From Saturnia japonica (Eukaryota > Arthropoda > Insecta > Lepidoptera > Saturniidae), in contig CM065323.1 of NCBI GenBank assembly GCA_033032175.1, positions 15,748,001 through 15,812,000 on the forward strand: a stretch of 64,000 nucleotides of DNA, given 5' to 3'. Each line of letters opens with the position of its first letter. Positions within the stretch are counted from its first letter, which is position 1. The notes under the pieces are model-generated. The model was not told where the DNA came from. It made no database searches and saw nothing but the letters and a program-made list of their open reading frames with translations. Positions 55,590-64,000 of this stretch are shown in pieces. The translations under genes were made by a program, and so were the position numbers.

Positions 55590-56395
55590 CATATAAACAT
55601 AAATCACGGCTGTTTCCCAACGGGATAGGCATAGACCATGTCCATCCACTTGCTACGATCCTGGCATATATTTTTCGCTTCTTCAAAATTCATGCATGCT
55701 CGTCGATTTAGATTACGCTTGACTGGACCTTTCTGCAGAATGTCCTCGATTGGATCGAGGAACGTTCTTCTAGGCCTTCCTTTTTCCAACGTTTGCCTTC
55801 ACACTCGCCTTATAATTTTTTTTAGTCATTCTTCTTTCATTCATCCTCTCTAAACGCCCAAATCATCTAAGCATCCCTTTCTCAATCCGTGTGGCTATAT
55901 CTTTTTCACACCACAAATCTCTTAGCGCTCTTATTTCTACTGCACTTGTTTTACTTTCATGTCTTTTCGGCCACATCCAGCGTTCACTTCCGTACATGAG
56001 TGTTGTAACCTAATACTTCTCCATGTATAGTCAGACGAGCTTTCGTAGAAATTTTCTTGCTGTTCATAGACGTGTGCATCGCCCCATTCACCACATTATC
56101 GGCATTTACTCACCTTTCTATATCACTTTTACACTTTCCATCCCTAGTAAACGTCGCTCCAAGTACACTTGTACACAAACTCTCTCAATTGCACCAGTTA
56201 GTCGCCACCAATGTTTCTGTCATGCTCTCTTCGTTTTCAAACACCATAACTTTCGACTTCTTTGCATTCACTTTTATTCTCTTTCTTTCCAAAGCTTCAC
56301 TCATAGTAGTCACCATCGCTTGTACATCCTTAGCCAAAGATGCTAGTAATACTTGACCATCAGCGTAAACAAGAACTGTGAAAGTACTTCAGTCA
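55590..56395 (-). pseudogene. LINE reverse transcriptase to C-terminus, inactivated
   Basis: Read from 56389 down: FTVLVYADGQVLLASLAKDV, MSEALERKRIKVNAKKSKVM, ATFTRDGKCKSDIERRVNAD, then degraded sequence, and near the end RRTFLDPIEDILQKGPVKRN with MNFEEAKNICQDRSKW and AYPVGK. The catalytic YADD has become YADG and several frames are broken. Same family as 17258 and 49056. Plus-strand open frames over it (56023, 56057, 55367) are shadows. Confidence 0.85.
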
Positions 56396-56989
56396 TTCAG
56401 TATTCATTTTCAGTACACAATCAGTCTCTTTCAAATCTATCAGACAACTATCAACTGTGTCTAATGTGTTATGTGGGTAGAATGTGTTCGAAATAAATAT
56501 AATTATTATGTACATTATACATACTCCCATATTTTAAAAAAAATCGTGACAAAAAAAAATGTTAATGGTTATCGAAAAACATCAAAATAACGCGATAAAA
56601 CCAAAAATTGCTTTCCGATAATTTAATGCCAGCGAAATGGTGTATTAAATTATTTGATGTAAAATATTATTATGTGCTTCGTATGCTCGGGTATTAACTT
56701 GTAATTGACAATCATTACGCCTTTCGACTTGATAGAGGGCAAGCAGGAAAGTAACATTGTCTAAATGAGAAAATTGAGGGATCTTAATGGTTAATAGTGG
56801 AGAAAGTGGTTGCCCATCAAATTGTAAAGAATTCTTCGATAAAAAACTCCCGCTAGTTTCAGGAAAACCATATTTTGAAATTTTTGGAGTTCTACACGAT
56901 ATTGTACGTGGTACAAGTATGTAAAATAGTGCGGAAGTACAGGTTTTCATAGAGCAAAGCGCATGTGATGCTTCTTATATTGTTAGCGT

Positions 56990-57240
56990 TCATTAGCTAT
57001 TGTAAAAGCATATTATCAGGCAGACCGAATCGGTATCGACAAGCATATGTTTAACATCGGTGCCCGGGGCATAAGAGATTGCAGATTCTGCGAAAGTGCG
57101 GAAGAAACGCCAAAGCACATCTTGTGTGAATGTGACCCACTAATACCTAAACGCAAACAGATCCAGGGCAAATACGTGCTGCTCCCAGAAGAGGTACAGA
57201 GGTGCTGTCTGCCATTAAAAAAACCTGCAGTATATTAAGG
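56990..57240 (+). pseudogene. Non-LTR retrotransposon C-terminal (RNase H-proximal) fragment
   Basis: ADRIGIDKHMFNIGARG then DCRFCESAEETPKHILCECD and KYVLLPEEVQ to a stop at 57238. The C..C....ET..H.LC.C pattern followed by LxPEEV is the C-terminal finger of LINEs with an RNase H domain. 5' truncated; the frame is intact over this short piece. Confidence 0.7.
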
Positions 57241-57375
57241 CTATAAGACTGGATGGGGAGTTTTAGCATGGTGGGGCGAATTCAATAGGTAGTTATGTAG
57301 GTAGGTAGTAATGATACAGGGCTGCATAAGCCTACATAGGCCCCTTTTATAATATTAACAATAATCGGTATTGAA

Positions 57376-57870
57376 AAAAACCGGCCAACTGTGAGTCGGA
57401 CTCGCGTATTGAGAGTTCAGTAATTGTACAGCCACATTCACTGAAATTATTACTGAAGAAAGCGTCAAACGATTCTAACGAATAGATTAGCTATATTGAG
57501 GGACAAACTTAACTTTGCCGTTGGACAACTGTTGTCCTCTTACATCAACATATGACACGGTCAGTTTACCAACTGTAAATATGTTTGTAATAAGCAATTA
57601 TTTTGTGAAGTAATTACAAATTTCATTTTCGGATTTATTCCTTTACTTACGCTTTATGACATTGATTCTTGTGAAATTTCATGATAGTAGGTCAACTGGA
57701 AGTACCTACCCTATAGGTTTTTATTCCCTTTGCGAGTGTTAAATATTTACTTAAACGGCTGTATATTTTGATTGCTTTGAGTTAGAATTTGATTTTTTCA
57801 CAGACAGACAGACAACGAAATGATCTTATCAGAGTTTCTTTTTAGGTACGGAACCCTAAAAATCATCGTT
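57376..57870 (+). mobile_element. Family K element, longest copy
   Basis: ACCGGCCAACTGTGAGTCGG with ACTCGCGTATTGAG at the head, then AACTTTGCCGTTGGACAAC, GGTCAACTGGAAGTACC, CACAGACAGACAGACAACG and the tail TTTTAGGTACGGAACCCTAA. Other copies: 6940, 9024 (head) and 63282. No ORF conserved between copies. Confidence 0.8.
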
Positions 57871-57879
57871 ACCGCCCCC

Positions 57880-60430
57880 GATCTCTGTAGCAGGACTAGC
57901 TTTGCCGATGTAACCCAGTTTGACTGGACACCATTTTACTTTGGCCGAACTTATCGTGAGACTTGGAACAATAATTTTGTCGAATAATAATAAAAATGAT
58001 TTATAAATATATGAAAATATTTATATACATATTATATAGTATGATTTAAGAGAAAATCTTTCTGCCTACTTTGTAATAAGATCTCTTTGAAAATCTCGAA
58101 GGATCTTCCCACTCTTTAAACTAACCGGTATGCAAGGTAGAGGTCATAAAGGATAAATAATATTTTTCTTAAATGTGGAAAACTTTTCCTATTCGGATTA
58201 AGACAGAAGCGAAATACATGATGTATGTATATTACATTCTACAATGAACTTATAGGATGATATGTAATTTTAACTAACTTTAATATTTCAATACTTTGAA
58301 CAATGGGCTATTTGACTGGTTTCTGGAAACTGTTTCAGATCATTTAGTGGGGTTTGTCGAGCCCAAAATAGTACTTGTTTTTACCCAATAACGGCGAAGC
58401 GAAAAGAAGGGATAAGTGTTTCACTGTTACGTATGTATGTTTATGTTATCTGTACGCGATTTTCTTCTAATCCACGTAACATAATTTTATAAATGAGATA
58501 TCGTTAGAAGCGTCTTGATTGTCCGCTGGTTATAGGATATATAACTTCACACTTAATTCAATATAACGCCCTATAAAGGACATGAAAGTCCTGTTTTTTT
58601 TTTAAATATTTTTGAATTGTATCGTGTTGGGTATCAATTGAAAGGGTTTAATTAGTACATTTCAAAAAATTTATATATTACTAGCTGTTGCCTGCACGTT
58701 TGCTTACATGAACTCGATAAGTGCGTATAAGTAATATAATTTACTAAACCAGCAAACATAATTTGAACATCACTATATTAATTTGTTAAATTTAAATATT
58801 TAAGTAAGTTACTTACTTATTACATGATAAATAATTGAATGGTTATTAGTTATTAGATAAGGGCTTCGGACAATAATATTTTCTCGTTTCTTTATTTTTA
58901 GAGAGCGATATTCCGTAGTCGGGTTTTAGTTTTAAACTTATTTTTTTAATATCTATTGTGTGTATTTCTTCAATTATCAGTAAATAAATTTTCACTATTT
59001 GCATAAGCCAACAAAACGCTATCTTTAGCAAAGTTGTTACATGTTTCAATGTTTATTAATAACGGATAAGTAGAAGCTAATAGAATCAGTCTTATTACTA
59101 TCTCTTTCACTACTAAGAGAAACAGCGACATAAAAAAAAATTAAGAACAAACGAAAAAAAGCTATGGATTTGGTTTCTCTGTCGCTGTAACATGGTTAAC
59201 ACTAACTAGTCAAATAAAACTTCTGAAAAAAGTTATGGTTGAGATAATTCTTTTTTGGTTTGAAGACGTTGAAAGAAGTTTGTATACAAGCTTGCGGTAA
59301 GTGTGATTAGAAACCTATATGCCAGACTCGAATTGTCGTAAAGAGCGAACGATAGACAATACTGATGGGAAGTGATATAGTCTAGGGCAGGATGTTTGTT
59401 GACAATATAATTCGCTAATAAAGAATGGAAGTTCTTTATACAACACCTCAGAGAGACTAGACACCTAACTGACGACCGTTATTAATACTCTTGAGGATTG
59501 AGATGGAAGTGATGGAACGTCTCTTGGGCCTGTTCGAAGGAAATGTCACTTGTCCTGAAAGATAAAGAGAGTGGGAGATATTTATAAAATTCTAGCGAAT
59601 AATAATTCATTTCATTAATATAATGAGAGATATTTAACAAATTATACAATAAGCAAGATAACAAAATATTATTTCCTGAATTTATATTTTAAATCGCCCC
59701 TCTCTCTGCTTTTTAACAAAACCACGATCAGATCCCGAGGGACCCGTTCAACCGTAATTTACGAAGCGTTCCCGAAATGTAGATTTTTCGACAAATTTAT
59801 ATCATTGTCTCTCCAAATCATGAGAATCGTTTAAAAAAGGTAAACTGTTTTTAGGTATCTTGTTACGGGTAAAATTTTAGTATGTTTAAACTACTCAGAA
59901 ATCTTCTACTCAGAGTTGGTAAATGTACTTGATCCATTAATATATAAGGCATTATATACTCCCTAATGGCTATAAGCTTTTATGGCACTATTTCTTAGCC
60001 AAAGTAAAGTAGGTGAGTAGATACCTAAGCTTCTTGTCACTTTGTTATAAAATTATACAAAGTTCTAAGATTATGAAATCTTTCATCAAATTATCTCCAT
60101 TACATGAAATTAAGATATCATACAATAGAAGAATGTAATTAAAACCGATTAAGTAATCTCTGACTAACATTACAAGCGGCCACACATAATTCATTTAAAA
60201 CAATGATAAGTATCAACTTTAACAAAGCGCCTGTACCAGAAATCCACTTAGTGGTTTTTGTTGACATTGCTATTGTTATTGTAAAGGCGTTCTTCAGTGT
60301 AATAAACAAGTTCAGATCTATTTATATAAATTGATAGAGGTTTGCCGTTGTGCGCGCATCAAGCAAAAACGACTCGATAGATTTTGATAAGAGTTTTTTT
60401 TTTTTATCTTAAAAAAATATATTACGTCTT
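57880..60430. other. Intergenic, no gene recognised
   Basis: Long AT-rich stretch. Frames at 58846-59049 and 59482-59664 (minus) show no domain or splice-bounded coding pattern. 58600-58760 has an isolated TACTAGCTGTTGCCTGCACG, a decayed head of a family A-like element. Confidence 0.4.
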
Positions 60431-60444
60431 CATCTTGTGTACAA

Positions 60445-60950
60445 TTAATGTCAAAATAACAGCTTTTTATTAAATGTGTATGAAAGTATAGACAATACCT
60501 ATCAAAAACCTTTTTTAAATGTTTATCTGTCTGTCTGTTTGTTCCGGGTAATTTCCGAAACGGTTGGATCGATTTTGACGGGACTTTCACAGGCAGATAT
60601 CTGATTTTATACTACTGGTAACTTATGCTTCTTTTATTATAAAAAAAGAATTAAGGTTCCGCGCATATAAAAATAAACTAGTCGCGGTGAATCAATTCGA
60701 ACCCTTACATGTCTTATGTTGAGTAAACCAGTAGGATAACTAATCATATGCATGTACTACATAATTGTACACATTGAAGAGACCTATTAAAAATTCAGCG
60801 AGAGTATATTACGTCTATCTTCTAAGGAACACTCACAATAAGCATTTTTGTCTTTAAAATAACCGGGATCGGGTGGTAGCAAGATTCACGCGAGTGCCCG
60901 ATCGACGGCATTCGTGGTCCGACGAGAGTCGCAACCGCGAGCACAGCTAG
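60445..60950 (-). mobile_element. Family A element, reverse copy
   Basis: AATGTCAAAATAACAGC, TGTTCCGGGTAATTTCCG, AATCAATTCGAACCC, CAATAAGCATTTTTGTC and CGCGAGCACAGCTAG. About 25 extra bp near the head (GACGGCATTCGTGGTCCGAC) distinguish it. Confidence 0.8.
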
Positions 60951-61074
60951 TAAACAATAATTTTGTACTTAACGCTTGTGGAGCCACGGGTTAATCTTAT
61001 ATTTCATAAAACCGTTGTAATTACGTTGGATAATAGTTGTAATTATATGTACCTATGTTACTCAACTTACAGCT

Positions 61075-61315
61075 TTTTTTAATCAACTTTAAAAAAAGAT
61101 TGAGTTTACTCAATTCGAATGTATATTTTTTTTATAGATGTTCAGCCATAACTTCTTTGTTTATGAACCGATTTGGATGATTCTTTTTGAGTTAGGTAAG
61201 GGATACCTCAAGGGTGGTCCCATTTCATTGGCATTGGACCTTGAACTACGAAGATAAAGCAGGGAAGTCTTCCAATTCATTGAAGTCGGTAATCTTTTTT
61301 GTAAAAAATGTCTTG
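61075..61315 (-). repeat. Dispersed repeat family C, reverse copy
   Basis: AATTCGAATGTATATTTTTT, CAGCCATAACTTCTTTG, GGATACCTCAAGGGTGGTCC and GAAGTCGGTAATC read as the complement of family C. Confidence 0.8.
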
Positions 61316-61461
61316 TTTTTACAAGCTGATGAGGAATGTAATCAAGATTTTCGTTAATTTCATTTTATTGAAGCTTCTGATATAGAATTAATGGGTTAAT
61401 ATAAATAGGTAGCAGTTCATTTATCGACTTTTTTTATCGTTATAGGTTTAGCGTTGTGGTC

Positions 61462-61720
61462 ACTTTATCAACTGATCTTAAGTGACGATGAGGCCCAAGA
61501 TAGAAGCACGCTAAGCCTATTAGAAGACTGGCTCTCAAGTGCAACAGCCGGAACACACCTATTGATGGCGACAGATTTTCAACTAGAGGTATTAGAAAAA
61601 TCCTTACCACCTTGCTATGGTTTCATCACGATATTTTCCTTCACCGGGCGCTCAGACTCATTGCAGGGATTTGAACCCACGTCGATCGTCACGGAGTCCG
61701 TATACGCTACTATTTTAGTC
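61462..61720 (+). repeat. Dispersed repeat family E, copy 2
   Basis: TGTGGTCACTTTATCAACTG, GAAGACTGGCTCTCAAGTG, CAACAGCCGGAACACAC, and CATTGCAGGGATTTGAACCC with ACGTCGATCGTCACGGAG. The reverse strand of the last part is a box B (GGGTTCAAATCCC), so this is a reverse SINE. The 101-codon frame across it is not a gene. Confidence 0.7.
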
Positions 61721-62121
61721 ATCATTGCTTCACGTTACTTATTAAACGTTTTCTTGTAACTGCCACAACTTCACCTGCAACTAGTCGTGACAATAACTTT
61801 CACCTAAATGAGATCACTGGTATTAAGAGACGGACGCTATTTCAAAGCGACGCTTCCTTATCGCTGCATGTCTTATTTTGAATGATTCTCCATGAACATT
61901 GATTATTCAAACATCATTTTAAAACTCACTTTCCCGGCTATTGACGAAACAAAGACAAATAATTTAAAATTAATGTTTTCGACACTATAATAAATTAATA
62001 AATTTTTCATTTGGAATGCCACCTATTGATGCAAATGAAAATATATTCAAGTTGTTAGCTATTAACAATCCATTTATAATATAAACATTCATACGGGTCG
62101 GCTGGTAGTTATTATAAATTA

Positions 62122-62352
62122 CAAGACAATTTTTAACAGGAAAACCAACTTCAATTATTTTCCCCTGTGTATCTTAGAAGTAGAAGATGCAATGCCAATT
62201 AAATTAAAATGGGATCATCCTTGACGTTTTCCTTATCGAACAATAAAAAGAATCATCCTAATCGATTCATAAACAAAGAAGTTGTAGCTGAACATCCATA
62301 AAAAAATACATTCGAATTATGTGACCTCTGTGTTTTGTTGAAGTTAGTTAAA
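62122..62352 (+). repeat. Dispersed repeat family C
   Basis: TACAAGACAATTTTTAACAG, CCCCTGTGTATCTTAGAAG, AAAATGGGATCATCC, AATCGATTCATAAACAAAG and TTGAAGTTAGTTAAAAT. Confidence 0.75.
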
Positions 62353-63060
62353 ATTAAACTTATTAAATGCACGGTACAATTAACAAACTGAAGGTATATA
62401 TTCATCGAAGTTTTTAAAATTTTATCGACTGTCGATGAAACTGGTAACGTTTCACAACACTATATCGCGTTAACTCATTTCAATTCGTAATAATTATTAA
62501 GTTATCATCGTTAATTGAAATAACTAATTAATTTTAAGTAAATTAACTTCCTATTGTAATAATATTATTAATTCGATGTACGATATCGATAAATGTCAAA
62601 AGCATTTTCACGTGTACCGTTCATGGAATATACGTATATAGTTGTACTAACCAGTTTATAACGTAGTAATTAGTTTTAAGAAATGTATTTGATTAAATTT
62701 ACATAATTTGATTTTTATTAAACTTTTGTGGATGGATTATAGTTTGTTATTAGAGGGATAACGTATACTTACTTCCCGTGTACAGAATTTCATAAAAATC
62801 AGTTGAGAATTAATAGATAAATATATTTTGGGTCTTCTTTAGTAGGTACCTGTATTTAAAAGTTTATTATCATTCTTATAGTCTATCAATTGAACAGTAA
62901 AATAAGCATTCCGTTAATGGATGTCGGTCAGAGTTCAATCCGGGCATGAAACAGACATACAGGCAATTTTTTTAAAAGCGTATATGTGATCAGCGTCTTT
63001 TATAATAGACATCTATCAGTATATTTAAAAAAAACTTGTACAGACAGAAATACAGATTTA
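62353..63060. other. Intergenic, no gene recognised
   Basis: AT-rich. CAGAGTTCAATCCGGGCATG at 62930 is a box-B-like SINE scrap; TATCGATAAATGTCAAAAGC and neighbouring A/T runs show no element. Confidence 0.4.
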
Positions 63061-63068
63061 TCAGTATA

Positions 63069-63281
63069 TACTAGCACTCGCTTGAATCGTATTAACCCCG
63101 TTCCCGGTTATAAAAATGTTTATTAAGAGTGATCTTTAGAATATCTATATGCTCTTGCTGACTTTTTTGTAGGTCTTTTTAATATCTATAATTTTTTGGT
63201 AAATTAATTTAAAATATCTCTTATAGTTTACTCAGCATAAGCCATATAAGCGCGCGAATAGATTCACCATGATCAGTTTTT
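63069..63281 (+). mobile_element. Family A element, truncated and diverged
   Basis: CTAGCACTCGCTTGAATCG, TTTTTTGTAGGTC, CTCAGCATAAGCCATATAAG and GATTCACCATGATCAG. It stops where family K begins at 63282. Confidence 0.65.
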
Positions 63282-63510
63282 AAGGTTCCGTACCTGAAAA
63301 GGAAAAAAAGAACCCTGATAGGATCATTTCGTTGTCCGTCTGTCAAGACCCTTTTTCTCAGGAGTACGTGGAGGTATCAAGTTGAAATTAATATGAAATA
63401 CTCAGGTCTGCAATTCCTTGGAGCTGTTAAAAAATCAAACTTCTAAACCTACGCAATCAAAAGATACGGCCGTTTATGCCGCACGTTTTAACATTCGCAA
63501 AGGGAACAAG
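63282..63510 (-). mobile_element. Family K element, truncated, abutting the last exon
   Basis: GGTTCCGTACCTGAAAAGG, GATCATTTCGTTGTCCGTC, CTCAGGTCTGCAATTCCTTG and CATTCGCAAAGGGAA match family K in reverse. It ends at about 63508, some ten bases before the coding segment at 63519. Confidence 0.75.
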
Positions 63511-63518
63511 TATTGCAG

Positions 63519-64000
63519 ACACCGTCATCGCCCAGGAGACAGGCAAGTGGTGATGGATGTACGACACCACCTCAGAGACCACCACCTCCAGACCTCGCTC
63601 CGTTATTATACCCTTATCTCCAAGATATAACAATCCCTCCTGCATCTTTCTATCCGTCCAGATCATTCCGAGAGCGTCCATTTACAGAATTCTATGAATC
63701 TCAACACCAAACCCCTCCACCGCCAACTCGAAGGACAAAAATGAAGCCAGCTACAGCTTACACTGAATCTAGTTCTGAGGATGGTCAATTAAGACCTTCA
63801 CCCAGACGGATGCCCTCAACTGTTAGGGCGCATGAGCCAACAATAACAGAAGCAGGCGCTCAGTTCTTACGAGTTTGTCAGAACTCTATAAGTCGAACAA
63901 TAAGGAACATTTTTAATTCCTTTATGGCTTTACATCAGTGGGACGGAGGATAAAAAAGACGTACAAATTGCGTTAGTGATATTCTTGGTGCTGATTGCTG
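63519..64000 (+). CDS. Unidentified proline-rich, possibly membrane-anchored protein, partial, with frameshift
   Basis: After a possible acceptor ATTGCAG (63512-63518) the frame reads TPSSPRRQASGDGCTTPPQR, PPASFYPSRSFRERPFTEFY, HQTPPPPTRRTKMKPATAYT, and AGAQFLRVCQNSISRTIRNI then FNSFMALHQWDGG and TAA at 63953. Codon use and composition are protein-like. One base out of register the sequence continues, EDKKDVQIALVIFLVLIA to the window edge, an acidic/basic stretch then a hydrophobic helix. A single extra G near 63946 explains the break. There is no ATG before residue M in KMKPATA, so upstream exons are expected. I do not recognise the family. Confidence 0.5.

Noticed and set aside
56023..56356. 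Two plus-strand frames of about 100 codons
   Set aside because: Antisense shadows of the dead LINE reverse transcriptase at 55590-56395.
61454..61759. 101-codon plus-strand frame
   Set aside because: Lies wholly over a family E repeat whose other copy (10525) lacks the frame, and ends over a reverse SINE box B.

Overview
The window is nuclear DNA of an insect, almost certainly a moth or butterfly. It is AT-rich, has small exons with GT..AG introns, and is packed with repeat types I associate with Lepidoptera: R1-clade and jockey-like LINEs, RTE-like LINE ends, tRNA-derived SINEs and many short non-autonomous elements. No bacterial-type operon is present; most open frames between the genes are chance or transposon frames.

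Two host genes carry the window. Both encode secreted or lysosomal-type histidine acid phosphatases (histidine phosphatase superfamily, branch 2; the group annotated in insects as venom or testicular acid phosphatase). One is on the minus strand (exons 1-6 at 6675 down to 131; the last exon lies beyond base 1). The other is complete on the plus strand (seven exons, 37777-50626, 388 residues). They are divergent, have matching exon sizes and identical intron phases (0,0,0,0,1,0), and so are paralogues from an inverted duplication. A 50-base scrap at 31495-31544 (minus) may be what is left of a third copy. A CpG-rich, initiator-containing 5' exon candidate with a perfect splice donor at 13904-14011 may be the non-coding first exon of the plus-strand gene, which would then have a first intron of about 23.8 kb. 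A third, unidentified gene begins to appear at the right edge (63519-64000): a proline-rich segment followed, after an apparent one-base frameshift, by a membrane-helix-like stretch.

The space between is repeats. 3-7 kb: intron 1 of the minus gene with an hAT MITE and a long-TIR MITE. 8-13 kb: nested elements, including a jockey 3' fragment with a 67-A tail and a perfect 12-bp target duplication inside another repeat. 16-30 kb: LINE fragments (RTE-like, R1-clade, jockey), SINEs, and copies of several dispersed families. 32.8-37.2 kb: the most unusual block, a 406-bp MITE, a 1.14-kb direct duplication spaced 3050 bp apart, a shuffled patchwork, and a 29-unit 51/53-bp minisatellite. 43.8-45.9 kb: a 5'-truncated jockey element with most of its reverse transcriptase, inside intron 3 of the plus-strand phosphatase and flanked by a 13-bp target duplication. 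51-63 kb: more dispersed families and dead LINE fragments.

Repeat families are lettered here for cross-reference only: A (about 520 bp, AGCTGTGCCCG head, TTAATTGTATAG tail), B (ACGTGAAGC to GCGATCGCTAG, about 350 bp), C (GACAATTTTTAACAAAAAAG type, about 230 bp), D (tRNA-like SINE), E, F (long-TIR MITE), H, I (406-bp MITE), J, and K (GAGTCGGACTCGCG head). All family calls come from reading the sequence by eye; no database search was possible.
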